Origin: Mortierella sp. BCC40632
Taxonomy: Eukaryota > Mortierellomycota > Mortierellomycetes > Mortierellales > Mortierellaceae
Direction of reading: 5' to 3'
Assembly (NCBI GenBank): GCA_011634665.1
Contig: WAEK01000040.1
Span: 1-57,498 of the forward strand
DNA length: 57,498 nucleotides
Shown here: piece by piece, positions 1 through 9,520 of the stretch
Layout: every line of letters begins with the position of its first letter
Position numbering within the stretch: the stretch's first letter is position 1
Position numbers and translations under genes: made by a program
Notes under the pieces: generated by a model
The model's database searches: none
The model's input: the letters and a program-made list of their open reading frames with translations, nothing else
Told to the model about the DNA's origin: nothing

Positions 1-170
1 TTATGTTTGATAACTTTTATTTATTAAATATTTAAATAAGATTTTAAAAAATCATTTTAAAAAGAAGAACTCGAACAAATATCTGAGTTTAATTCTTAGA
101 AAAATGATTCTGGATAAATAGAATATGTAATAATTAAATCCCCGGCCGGCCCGGGGTAATAATTTATATG
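1..170 (-). promoter_or_regulatory. copy of the cox1 5' leader
   Basis: Read on the minus strand this matches the 230 bases upstream of the true cox1 start (55.58-55.81 kb): a block with taattaattacataat-like sequence, a degenerate middle, then a block ending in tatttaataaataaa. The gene it would serve lies beyond the left edge. The segment also holds a GC cluster, cccggccggcccgggg, near 140. Similar leaders sit before endonuclease genes at 3.26, 9.35, 12.6 and 25.84 kb. Confidence 0.6.
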
Positions 171-502
171 TTTTAAAGAGTGGAAGCCTAATTTATAAAA
201 GCATAGATTCGTGAAAAATAATAAAAGCTTCCACTTTCTTAATTAAATCAACAGATTCTTTATGAATATACCTTGATGTTGATTAATTTTATAAACAGTA
301 TGATAGGTACATTTTAATATTAAATTTATTTTTTAATACAGATATTAACACCAACTTCTTGTAAAAAAAAATAAAATTTTAATGGCACCATCCTTGAACT
401 AAATAGCAGATAATGTTAATAAATCCATTATGATTTATGCAACCATAATAAAAAAAAACTTCTTGAAAGTATTAAAATAATGTAAGGGCATCAAACCCAT
501 TA

Positions 503-1548
503 TTATTTAACTAATCTTTGAGGGATTATTAGTATGATCTTTTTAACAAGAATTCTAAATAAAAATAAATATTCTTTGCTAATTTGTTTGAATTTAAATC
601 TAACCACTGCCAAATAAAATCTTATAAATAATAATTTAAGAAAGAAGAAATGAGGATAGAATAAATTTTTAAAAATTTTATTAGTATTAATATTTCTAGA
701 AATTGTTGATTGATTACAATTAAAATGTTTAGCAGCCTCTGAATAGGAAGAAAACTTCAATAAGACATTAGAAAGATTATCTTTTTGAATACACAAATAC
801 TTTTTAGCTTTTTAATTTCACTCATTATTTTGAATGTCTCTAGAGAATGAGTTTTACCATACATTGGGCTATTTTCTCCTAATCTTGTAATCAATTTTTT
901 TTTTCTCCCTTTTAAAGTTAAACTTATATTTTTTTATGCTCTTCTGTGAAAAATTTTTTTTTTTTATTAATTTTTACTAAGAACTAATCGTGTTTTTTCT
1001 GTATGTGGTTACCATATCTAGGGATGATTTTTTTTCCGATTCTTCCAAACATATGATGATTTTCACCACTTATTTTTTTTTTTTCTAATGTTTCCCTCTT
1101 TATGTTTGTATCCTAAATTATTTCCGGCATAATTTAATAAATTGAATTTGGGTTTTATTAAATTAATATAATATTGTTCTTTAGAAAGTATTAATTTTTT
1201 TTTTATTTCATCTTTGATAGATTAGAAATATCAATATATTCAAGAATTGATAAACCAAATGCTGAATGACCATGTACCCAATTGCTCTATATATAAAAGT
1301 TTTCTTTTATTTAGACTATATGCTGAATAATAATTTATATAATCGTCTACTTTTATGGCCTACCAACATATTTTTTACCTGATTCGTGAGTCCATAGATA
1401 TATTCCAGTCTTATTTTTTTTTATTTTCCCTAAAAAATTGAAGCTTTTATCTGTCTCAGCATTAGAATAAATAACAATTGCAGAGATCAAAAATTATTTC
1501 TGCTTGTTCAGATCTTTCAAAATTAAATAAGATAATTGAATTTTTCAT
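503..1548 (-). pseudogene. GIY-YIG homing endonuclease, broken
   Basis: In pieces across frames one can read TGIYLWTHESGKKYVG (GIY-YIG core) near 1.39-1.35 kb, the family's EQYYINLIKPKFNLL segment near 1.16 kb, a GYKHKE start of the NUMOD3 region, and an IENR1-like DNA-binding end (SEAAKHFNCNQSTISRNI) near 0.72 kb. These enzymes nick DNA at an intron-less or HEG-less site so that the gene is copied in by repair. Many frame breaks fall in runs of A or T. The likely start at 1548 lies just behind a copy of the nad4L leader. Relic or badly read gene; the family assignment is firm, activity is doubtful. Confidence 0.75.
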
Positions 1549-1561
1549 GTTTATTTTATAA

Positions 1562-1655
1562 AATTACTATTTGTTCCCAATGTGATTATTAATCACTTAT
1601 CTTCGTCTAAAAAATCGATAATATACTTATTTATTTGACACACTTTATGGTTAGA
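1562..1655 (-). promoter_or_regulatory. copy of the nad4L 5' leader
   Basis: Shares long exact stretches with the sequence just upstream of nad4L (29.14-29.24 kb), including gttcccaatgtgattatt and acttatttatttgacacac. It stands directly before the GIY-YIG gene that starts at 1548, in the same orientation. A third copy lies at 49.07 kb. Confidence 0.75.
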
Positions 1656-1659
1656 ATTT

Positions 1660-2189
1660 ATTTATATTATATACAAATTATTTATTGTAAGACTCGAACT
1701 TTTTACTAAAAAAGTAGTTATTTGCATATAATTCATAAATATAAATTTTAATATATTTATCAAATTTTATATTTTTTTGTCAAATTTTAGCGCAGAAAAT
1801 TAAAATTTTAAATAAACATTAGTATCTTATTAAGTCAAGTCTCTTTTAATAAAAGACCGCCATTAATTTAAGGAATGATTTTTTATATAACTTTTAGTAA
1901 ATAAATTTTATTATTTATAATTATTTACCAAATCTCAATGATCTTTTAACCAGGGATTTTACTGTACTGTTATTGGCTTTTTAGTAATATATAAAGTATA
2001 TTGAGATCTATCTTTTATACTGAATATTTTTTTGAAGCTTTTAATCATTTATTAATAAATCAAATCCTTAGAACTGAATGAATTTGTAAAAAATTTTTAA
2101 TCCACTACCTGTAAAAACTTCCATCATCGCAACGTATGTAGGAATTGCCAAGGTAAAATTTTACAATTCATTCTTATTATTTTCGCAAT
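1660..2189. other. AT-rich spacer, no gene seen
   Basis: No conserved protein or complete RNA gene found. The piece taagactcgaactttt near 1688 looks like the T-arm of a tRNA in reverse but has no partner arms. The right end runs into the tail of the next endonuclease. Confidence 0.5.
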
Positions 2190-3255
2190 CTGAAGAACCC
2201 ATGTTTGAACTAATTAAAAAATTTTCGGAACGAGATAAATAACATTTATCCTGAAATAATGAATTATTTTTATATATCTCATAATTGTAGAATGAGTAGA
2301 ATTAAAATATTCAGCAGCTTTTCTAGCTGAACTAAACTGTTGCTTTACCAATGAACCTTGACTATCATAAACATAAATAGTAGTTCCATTTTTGCAACAC
2401 TTAGTTTTGTTAGAGTCTCTGCGGAATGTCTTTTACCAAAGAAAGGATTAGTCTCACCAGACAAAGCCTCACTAATTTTTAGTTTGTGCTCTTCTGATTT
2501 AGCTACCCCCCTTTTTGGCTTTTCTCATTTTTATTAAAGATTCAGCCGAATGAGTTTTTACCATACATTGGATGATTTTCAGCCAATCTATTAAACATTG
2601 GATTATTCTCACCTTTTATTAATCTCACTCAGTAAAACTTTTGTTTCAGTACTATGAATTCTATTCTTCATAGCGGCAATAGTTTCCTCAGTGTGTTTAT
2701 AACCCAACGAAGAACCCGTTTTTAAGAATATTATAAGTATTAGGTTTATCTACTGAAAAAATTTGATCCAAATAAATTTGCTCACGTTCTAAAAATCAAC
2801 TTTCGTGCTTTTTTAGATAAACTCGAGATATCAATATATTCAAGTATAGCTAAGGAAAATGCAGAATAAGAGTGACTAAGTAGTGAATTATAGATATATA
2901 CGGTTTTAAATCCCTCTAAATGACTTTCATTTAAGTAGTTCTTAAATCGTTTTGATAAATCTACTGCAGAACCAATATAAATTTTTTTTGACTTAATGTG
3001 GGTCCAGAGGTAAATACCTGCTTTACTTTTATTGTCAGAAATTATTTTTGTCTTATTAGCCTTCACATCAGAATAAACAATAATAGGAACAAAAGAGATT
3101 AAAACAGCATCTTCTACCCCATAGAAAAGACTCGCCAGAAAAGTAAGGATTACTATAATATAAAATACAATAGTAATCATGCCTGAAAATAATACTAAAT
3201 TTAGATATAACATACCTATATCTTTAGCATTTGTTGAAAAAAGCCATCGTTTCAT
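2190..3255 (-). pseudogene. GIY-YIG endonuclease headed by cox1 codons
   Basis: The protein begins [20 protein letters not shown], nearly the start of Cox1 (compare 55814). It then passes through a hydrophobic stretch into a GIY-YIG domain (AGIYLWTHIKSKKIYIGSAVDLSKRF; read in two pieces AGIYLWTH and IYIGSAVDLSKRF), an ILEYIDISSLSK segment, NUMOD3 repeats (NPMFG-like) around 2.45-2.75 kb and an IENR1 end (SARKAAEYFNSTHSTIMRYI) at 2.27-2.34 kb. One frame reaches from 3255 to 2782 (157 residues); frame breaks follow. The cox1 leader lies upstream too, so both leader and first codons were copied. Inference: the gene borrows cox1 expression signals. Confidence 0.8.
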
Positions 3256-3480
3256 AATTTTTTTTATATATTTGACAATCCTTTTATTTATTAAATGTTT
3301 AAATTAGAATATTAGAATCATTTTTAAGAAATCTTATTCTCAGTATCAGAAAACCCCGGGCGGGCCGAGGGTTTATAAAAAAAAAAGACTTGAACAATCC
3401 GGATTAAATGATTTAATTAAAATGATAAAAATATAATAGATTATGTAATTAATTATAATTATTATTCTCAGAAAATGACG
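3256..3480 (-). promoter_or_regulatory. copy of the cox1 5' leader
   Basis: On the minus strand it runs from ttaattacataatc-like sequence to ttgtcaaatatataaa just before ATGAAACGATGGCTTTTTTC, matching the region before cox1 at 55.58-55.82 kb. A GC-rich insert (ccccgggcgggccgaggg, about 3353) interrupts it. Confidence 0.75.
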
Positions 3481-3589
3481 ATTTGACGTAAGATAAATGC
3501 TATTTATATTATAAAACAATTTTATATTATTTTTAAAGTACTAAGGGTGATGTTGTTGACAAATATATCTATATAAATTTATCTCTAGG

Positions 3590-3850
3590 ACATTATCCAA
3601 TAAGCTAAACTTACTGGCGTTAAGAGATCAGCAATATTATCTGGAATTTTTTTATTTTGTTTTCAAAAAAAGAATCATATAATTTGTTGAAACATGGAAG
3701 AGCTAAAGTAGAGAAACTAAGATTATGTCTAGTTCTACCTGTTTTTGTATCTAAAATGTTAGTTACAGTAGGTGGACTAGCCACAAATCTTTGAAATAAT
3801 TCATACAAATGTAATAAAATAAGATGCATTAGTTGATCCCTTGTTCAAAT
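3590..3850 (-). pseudogene. LAGLIDADG endonuclease fragment (single-motif family)
   Basis: Fragment of the gene seen best at 44.47-45.15 kb. It keeps FEQG, an HLYELFQ-like piece, TLALPCFNKLYD and LLTPVSLAYWIMS, where the intact family has LLTPVGLAYWAMDDGS. Both ends are missing, and it lies directly behind another ruined copy. The GC box at 3893-3912 separates the two. Confidence 0.7.
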
Positions 3851-3892
3851 ATAACTCTTACGTTAGAATTTTCGGAGAATCTTCTCATGTGG

Positions 3893-3915
3893 GAGGGGCC
3901 CAACGGGGTGTTTAT
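3893..3915 (-). repeat. GC box AACACCCC..GGGCCCC
   Basis: Reads AAACACCCCGTTGGGCCCCT on the minus strand. The same box recurs, often behind endonuclease genes, for example near 22.75, 39.50, 41.88, 44.41, 53.62 and 54.22 kb. Confidence 0.7.
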
Positions 3916-3949
3916 TTTATTAAAAAAACCAAAAAAGATATTATTAAAC

Positions 3950-4632
3950 AAAAAGTTTATACATCAATGATTCATGAAAAATGGTGTAACAAGAGATCTA
4001 AATTTATCCATCGAATCTGACTTAATATAGATTCTATAATTATTTCCACTTTTGTGAATAGGACAATTTAAATCAAAATTATTTTCAATACTTTTAATCA
4101 ATAAATTTACTTTCACTTAAAGTATAGAGTTCGTACAAAGTATAAATCCAGATGATTTTATACTACCATCGTCCATTGCCCAATATGCTAAAACCTACAG
4201 GAGTCAATAATTCACCAATGTTCAAAGGAATTTTCTTAACTTTATCTACACATAAAATAAATCACAATAATAATTGAAACAAGGTAAAATATCTAGTAAT
4301 AAAAAATATACTCTTAGTGTATATTTTACCCGTCCGAAAATCAGGTTTTCGGGCATTATATTTAGCCCCTGAAGAACAATAATCTTTAAACAAATCATAT
4401 AAATGTAGAATATATGCTTCATGTATTAGCCCTTTTTGTTCAAAAATATAAATAAGTATTATGAATAGTAGATTTTTTTTTAACAGAAACATCGCCCAGA
4501 ATAATACCTATAAGTACTTCATGTAAATGAGGTGAAACAGAAAAAGAATTTTTTCTTCATTAGTTAATTTTTTAGTACTATATAATCTATTAACAAAACT
4601 TGCACGTATATAATTATTAAACTTGAACATTA
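3950..4632 (-). pseudogene. LAGLIDADG endonuclease, single-motif family, broken
   Basis: Shares the whole layout of the 44.47-45.15 kb gene: a start region with VNRLYSTKKLTN, the first motif VLIGIILGD, LIHEAYILHLYDLFKDYC, RKPDFRTGKIYTKS, a second conserved patch around the HIGQWTMVV frame (normally AYWAMDD), and the C-terminal patch ending near 3.96 kb. At least four frame changes break it. The leader upstream (4.63-4.72 kb) carries the family's ATTGATTAAAAAATAGTTT and AATTGACATGATCTAGAAAG sequence. Confidence 0.75.
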
Positions 4633-4828
4633 GATTTGAACTTTCTAGATCATGTCAATTAAGACATGATTTGTATTAAACTATTTTTTAATCAATTCCT
4701 GTTAATTTTTTAATAATCGGTCTTAGCCTGTTTATTTTTCATAAATATTTTTTATACCCCCTCCCGAGTATATTATTACTAATACTTGACGTAAGTAGTC
4801 ATCAAGTTCATAATTTTCTTTTTTTCAG

Positions 4829-4872
4829 CTTTTACCTCCCCTGGGGGTAAAGCCCCCGAAGGCTTTTTTACT
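4829..4872. repeat. GC-rich double hairpin, W-W'-W type
   Basis: Target word AGCTTTTACC, then CCCC-GGGG, the inverted word GGTAAAGC, another C/G block and a damaged direct copy of the word (GGCTTTTTTAC). Same class as 5745, 8831, 12856, 20389 and 49295. Confidence 0.75.
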
Positions 4873-4874
4873 CA

Positions 4875-5115
4875 ATCTTTTACCGAATTACTTATGCTAG
4901 TATGGAAAAGTTTTAGCGGTTGACAAGGCCTTCAGCAACGGGGTGGGTGTTAAAGATTTAGATAATTTTCTATATCATTAACGTGTTTCTAATATTAATA
5001 TTTCTCAAAACCCGAGAAGGATTACAGTAGATAAAATAAACCCCTAATTTCAACTGAGCACCATAATATAATATAATATAATATAATTATTATTGTTATA
5101 CTTTTGAAAACAGTG
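4875..5115. other. AT-rich spacer with a simple repeat
   Basis: Contains several tandem units of ataat near 5068-5088 and, near 4.95 kb, a minus-strand TTAACACCCACCCCG that resembles the right-end box of the endonuclease elements. No gene seen. Confidence 0.45.
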
Positions 5116-5744
5116 TTATTCAAAGTAGGGAAATTTATCAGATATGGATAAGAGCCACTGTTTCTAAATAATTTCCCCATTTTTAAGTTAATATTGTAGT
5201 TCTGCTTTTACATTAAAATGTAGAGCCGCTTTTCTAGCTGAACAAAAAGTATTAACAAGTGAACCATTGAGAATAAACAAAAAATTGATGTACCCATCCC
5301 AAAACTAATCTTTTGCTTTTAGATTCAGCGGAATGAGTTTTACCAAAAATGATTTTAGAACCGCTCATATTTGCTTTCTGTTCATCAGATTTTGGTTTTT
5401 TCAATTTTTGTATAGTTTTTTCCGTATGTTTATAACCTAATAAAGAACCGGCTGCGCGCTGTTTTTAGTAGATTATATTTAGGTGAAAAGAAATTAAAAT
5501 AATATTGCTCTCGTCAAGAATCAGTTTACGTTCTTTTTCTTTCTATAAATTCGTAATATCAATATATTCAAGAATTGAAAGACTAAATGTTGAGTATTTA
5601 TAATCTTTTAATGCGTTACAAATATACTTTTTATTTCAACCCAAATATTTTATAGAAAAATAAAGTGACATTCGTCTTGATATATCAACAGCAGAGCCTA
5701 TATACATATTTTACCAGATTCATGAGTCCACTGGTATATTCCCT

Positions 5745-5793
5745 GCTTTTACCTCCCCTGGGGGGTAAAGCCCCCCAGGGGAGCTTTTTACCT
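5745..5793. repeat. GC-rich double hairpin, W-W'-W type
   Basis: GCTTTTACC + CCCC/GGGG + GGTAAAGC + CCCC/GGGG + AGCTTTTTACC. It lies in the codons just before GIY, at the same place as the element at 20389 in the nad5-fused endonuclease. Confidence 0.85.
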
Positions 5794-6037
5794 CTGTTAT
5801 CTGATAAAATTTTTGATTTGTCAGTCTCAGCATTTGAATAAACAATTACTGGAAGAACAGATAAAAGACAATCGTAATCTAAAAAGATAAAAAAAATATA
5901 TTCTAGAAGAAGGTGGATAAAATAATACCCCTAAAAAATAGAGTAGAATATTAATTAATAATTTTGTAAAAAATTTTTTTTTTCGCAATAATAATAACAT
6001 ACTTTGATGATAAATTGATAGTTGATAGAACCTTCCG

Positions 6038-6112
6038 TTATATTGAATAAATAAAAATGTCAAATAATTATAAATAAATAAAAATGTCAAATAATTATAA
6101 ATAAATAATATA
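6038..6112. repeat. tandem repeat, unit about 29 bases, two copies
   Basis: The unit aataaaaatgtcaaataatt plus ataaat occurs twice head to tail inside the linker of the nad2-headed endonuclease. On the minus strand it encodes FIYNYLTFL twice. Confidence 0.85.
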
Positions 6113-6377
6113 AGAAAAGCACATCTGTGAATTAAGATTGTTGATAAATAAAGAGAAGCTTGTGGTATCGTCATTACTAAAATTAAATTTTCTAATAGTA
6201 ACATATTTATATTAAAAATATTTTTATTTTTTTTTTTTTTTTTTATATTAATCTATTTCTAAAATACACCTACTTCCGAAAAAGCTGAATTTTTTTAACA
6301 ACTTTGAAAGTCGTATGCCGTCAAGAAAATACGGTTGAGTTATGAACAGTAACTAATAATTTTTTTCAAAATTAAAC

Positions 6378-6505
6378 TGGACTATATCATCATCCTATCT
6401 ATTCCATATAGGATATCAAGCGTGTAGTCTCTGAGGTTCCTGTTAGTATATAAAATATACATTTAAACCGGTTACCCGTTGATTATTCATTATATTATCC
6501 TTAAA
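6378..6505 (-). other. group I intron core (cob intron 5)
   Basis: On the minus strand the R element CTCAGAGACTACACGC (6422-6437) and the S element GATGATATAGTCC (6379-6391) are close to the textbook P7 strands and pair through GACTA/TAGTC. This follows cob exon 5 in transcription order, so it is the core of the intron after that exon. No cob exon is seen downstream of it. Confidence 0.8.
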
Positions 6506-6643
6506 ATTTTACCGAATGTTTAAGATATAGGTACTTTTATATTTACCAAATATTTAACATTTTGGTATTTAAGGCTTTTTAGAAAATTCCAGCATATAGC
6601 TTGATGCTAATTATATTATTACCAATATAAAGGCCCCACACTT

Positions 6644-6820
6644 GAGCTATAAAATGCATTACTACTAAAGCTGCTAATATGAATGGTAATAAATAATGTA
6701 AACTAAAAGAATCTGTTTAAAGTAGGATTACCTACGCTGAAAACCTCCCCATAGAAATCCCCTACGAAATCATTACCAATCCACGGTATTGTTTGACATT
6801 AAGTTTGTAATTACAGTTGC
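6644..6820 (-). CDS. cob: cytochrome b, exon 5
   Basis: Encodes the stretch [36 protein letters not shown] and ILAALVVMHFIA. This is the part of cytochrome b around transmembrane helix IV, including the haem-ligand histidines of the HYLLPF and VVMHF segments. Cytochrome b is the membrane core of complex III and carries both quinone sites. The frame is disturbed near 6740-6790 by extra or missing bases in G and T runs (the usual EFIWGGFSVG is scrambled). The exon starts directly behind the group I core at 6.95-7.06 kb. The right splice edge is uncertain by a few bases. Confidence 0.85.
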
Positions 6821-6952
6821 CTCAATCTTTTTAATAATTTTTTAACCAAAACAAATTTATTCCTGTACTATGCTAACCTAGTGTATAACGCTAAGTAGGT
6901 AAAAATACCGTTAGATAGCCTTGTGATAATATTAATTAAAATATTATAAAGA

Positions 6953-7060
6953 TTCCGACTGTACATTAAGCACCATTTCAGGCACCTACCAATGAGCCAG
7001 TCTGTAGCGATGTATGAACAACCGACGGTCTTAAACTTTGTTTTTTTAACCGTTTTCATT
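6953..7060 (-). other. group I intron core (cob intron 4)
   Basis: Minus strand: P AAAACGGTTA, Q AGACCGTCGG (P4 pairing ACGGT/ACCGT), R CGCTACAGACTGG and S AATGTACAGTCGG (P7 pairing GACTG/CAGTC). Same type as the cores at 8.09 and 24.77 kb. Confidence 0.9.
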
Positions 7061-7145
7061 GATATTGCTTTTTTATCATATCAAACATAATTTTTTTCTA
7101 TTCATATATTGCAAAATTACTAATGATAAAACTATGACTTAATTT

Positions 7146-7795
7146 TTAAATATAACCATTTAATTTATAGTACATCGATGGATGAAGATGAGGTTTTATA
7201 ATTTCTGCTAAATCTTTCATTGACGATTTAGAGATATATAGATTATATTGATTTAAAGCCCCAGCTTTTATAATAGATACTTTTAAGTTATATTTATCTC
7301 TTAATATTTTAGCTAAAATATTAACTTCATCATAAGTAAAACTATTTGTAGCTATTTTTAAGCCTGAGGATACTTTTCCTCCATCATCTTGGATCCAGAC
7401 TGCTAAAGCTAAAGGTGATAAGTATTCATCTAAATTATTAGGTATTACTTTTAATACCATCTTTATAGAAAGATTCATGGATCCAATTAAAACTTGAAAA
7501 AGTGTAAGTTTTAAATCTAGAAATATATCTTAATTTACCTTGTTTACCTATTCTTGAAGTTATTTTAGGTATTGTACTATTACAATATCCTAATTCACTT
7601 AAATAATTATGAAACCATAATAAATAAGAATTGTGTAAATGCTTTTTGTTGAAAGCAAAAAATCTAGTACCGTTCCCATGTTTTTCAGCATGGGCATCTC
7701 CTAATAAAGATCCAATCAAAATAGAAAGGACCTTATAGTCATGAGGACCTATTCTATTCGCTGATTTTTTTTTGGAGCTATAAAAGGTAAAATTG
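7146..7795 (-). CDS. LAGLIDADG endonuclease/maturase of cob intron 4
   Basis: The reading frame follows cob exon 4 and shows NRIGPHDYKVLSILIG, motif 1 ILIGSLLGDAHAEKH, the HNSYLLWFHNYLSELGY segment, motif 2 ALAVWIQDDGG and a C-terminal LHPSMYYKL. This is the two-motif family common in cob introns, whose members cut the intron-less allele and some of which help splicing. A one-base frame slip near 7.44-7.48 kb splits the protein, and another lies in the A run near 7.77 kb. Both acidic motif residues (GD, DD) are kept, so the gene may be intact apart from read errors. Confidence 0.8.
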
Positions 7796-7860
7796 AACTA
7801 TAAATTAAATTGTTTGGATTTGTATTTAAAAAACTTAAGTCATCTTGGGCACAAAAATTT

Positions 7861-7898
7861 ACCCCAGAAGCTCATTTTTGCCCGTATGGAAGTACATA
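7861..7898 (-). CDS. cob: cytochrome b, exon 4 (micro-exon)
   Basis: About 36 bases encoding YVLPYGQMSFWG, the stretch that joins exon 3 (..ITGFLG) to exon 5 (ATVITNLMS..). An A run here is two bases too long for the frame (CAAAAATGAGC instead of CAAATGAGC). A group I core lies upstream (8.09-8.23 kb), and the LAGLIDADG frame of the next intron follows. The exon is real by content; its length relies on the frame repair. Confidence 0.8.
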
Positions 7899-8087
7899 CC
7901 AATTTCCTAAATTAAACATAAATATAGTTTTATATATTTATTTTCTAGTTCAATTTTTACCTGTACCTTATCAACTTATTAATCCCCAAGTTTTAACTCT
8001 TTTCTAATAAGTATCATTTTAAGGCCTTGTGAAAAAATATATATAGTCTTTTTAAAAAGCAATTAGACTTTTATAATTTTTGGAAAT

Positions 8088-8228
8088 TCCGACTGTACAT
8101 TAAGCATCATTTTTAGATTAAAATTAATTAACTAAATCAGACACCCATTAGTGACCCAGTCTGTAGCGATTATTCACATAACCGACGGTCTTAAAAAAAA
8201 AGAAGATTAATTTTTTAACCGTTTTCAC
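8088..8228 (-). other. group I intron core (cob intron 3)
   Basis: Minus strand: P GAAAACGGTTAA, Q AAGACCGTCGG, R CGCTACAGACTGG and S AATGTACAGTCGG. It sits directly upstream of the cob micro-exon, so it is the 3' core of the very long intron between exons 3 and 4. That intron (about 5.6 kb) has taken in several further endonuclease genes. Confidence 0.9.
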
Positions 8229-8379
8229 TATCGTCGCCAGAGAGATCGATGATGATTCTCCAATATTAAATAAAAGATATAAGCGAAAACAAAAGTTGGG
8301 TGTTAAAATATGACGTATCATATTGATAGTCCCCCTTCTATCCCTTCAGGTTCTGAGTTAACTTTTGGTTAATTAATTA

Positions 8380-9351
8380 AAGATGTAGATAAGATCCATT
8401 TGTTTTTAAATAATTTACCATTTTTTTGCATATCTTAAAATTGTATCCTTAGAAACATTAAATTCCTCAGCAGCTTTTCTAGCGGAAGAAAAAACTATTA
8501 ACTTAATGTTATCTTATCAGGAGAATATATATATATAGTAGTACCAAAATATTTCACTTTATTTTTGTTTTTTTAGTCTCAGGTAAAAATAATTTTACCC
8601 CTTATTAATATTACTCAGTAAAGTTTTTTTTAGTTTCAGCTGAATGACTTTTACCTTTATTAGGATGATTCTTACCTTTAAGGGCTTCACTAATTAAAGC
8701 TTTTTAGTCTTATCAGAATGTTTTTTTTACCCAAATTAGCAACTCTCATTTTCTCCTTAGTTTCAGTGGAATGGGTTTTACCAAAGAAAGGATGATTTTC
8801 TCCCTGACATAATTTCACTTTTTTTTTTTATAGTTTCTGCCCTTTCGGGGGGCGGAAAACCCCGGAGGGAGTTTCTGTAGAAACTGTTTTACCTAAATGA
8901 GTTTGACTAATTTTTATTAATGATTCTTCAGTATGTTTATAACCCAACGAAGAACCTGCTTTTTATTAAGTATATTATATTCAGGTCGTAATGAATCTAA
9001 GTGTTGTTCCTGTTCTAGAATTAAGTTTTTTTTTGCCTCATCCTTTGATAAATTCGAAATATCGAAATATTCAAGGATAAATAAGGAAAACGCTCCAAAT
9101 CCATGCTCTAAAAAGGGCATTACATATATACATAGTTTTATTACGCTTTTAAATAGTCTATATTATAATACTTTTAATAAACGATTTTTAAATCGATTGA
9201 AGAACCCACATATTTTTTTTTCAGATTTCAAATGTTCCCACAGGTAAATTCCTGTTTTACCTCTGTTATCTGATAAAATTTTGGATTTGTCAGTATCTAC
9301 ATTATTATATGTAATTACTGGTGTGAAAAATATTTTTTTGTTAATGTCCAT
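8380..9351 (-). pseudogene. GIY-YIG endonuclease behind a cox1 leader, broken
   Basis: From the start: MDINKKIFFTPVITYNNVDT, then KTGIYLWEHLKSEKK (GIY half), a damaged YIG half, FGAFSLFILEYFDISNLSKD, LEQEQHLDSLRPEYNIL, NUMOD3 repeats (about 8.93-8.60 kb) and an IENR1 end (SSARKAAEEFNVS) near 8.47 kb. Frame breaks are frequent. A GC double hairpin has entered the NUMOD3 region at 8831. Unlike the 12.6 kb relative it does not keep the cox1 codons, only the leader. Confidence 0.75.
8831..8882. repeat. GC-rich double hairpin, W-W'-W type
   Basis: AGTTTCTGCC + C/G block + GGCGGAAAAC (imperfect inverted word) + CCCCGGAGGG + AGTTTCTG. Inserted in an endonuclease relic. Confidence 0.75.
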
Positions 9352-9520
9352 TTTTTTAGTTTAGATAATCCTTTATTTATTAAATATTTAAATTTATATT
9401 TTAAGGGGTCATTTTTAAGAAAAACTATAAAGGTAGAATTGAGCCGCCTAGGTATAGTTACTTTGCTAAAAAGAATCCTAAAAATATTGAGTATGTAATT
9501 AATTATTATTATGTTTAAAA
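9352..9520 (-). promoter_or_regulatory. copy of the cox1 5' leader
   Basis: Minus strand: taattaattacatactcaat, a degenerate middle, then the tatttaataaataaaggatt block, as before cox1. Serves the GIY-YIG gene at 9351. Confidence 0.7.

Larger units (their letters stand above)
5116..6204 (-). pseudogene. GIY-YIG endonuclease headed by nad2 codons
   Basis: The first codons read MLLLENLILVMTIPQASLYL and continue STILIHRCAFLILF, a close copy of the nad2 start at 49982 (MLLLGIITLVMTIPLAFFYL). After a repeat-filled linker the frame shifts into the usual NAETDKS lead-in and a GIY-YIG region (5.82-5.66 kb), an ILEYIDI-like segment near 5.57 kb, NUMOD3 traces and an IENR1 end (SARKAALHFNVKAELQY) at 5.17-5.24 kb. 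A GC-rich double hairpin interrupts the GKAG part of the catalytic domain at 5745-5793. Broken in several frames. The nad2 head is the notable feature. Confidence 0.75.

Noticed and set aside
4829..5793. GC-rich hairpins as intrinsic terminators
   Set aside because: They lie inside genes, lack a consistent T tract, and bacterial-type termination is not established in fungal mitochondria.
7810..8007. Plus-strand open frame of 65 codons
   Set aside because: Antisense to the cob micro-exon and the flanking intron; no family resemblance.
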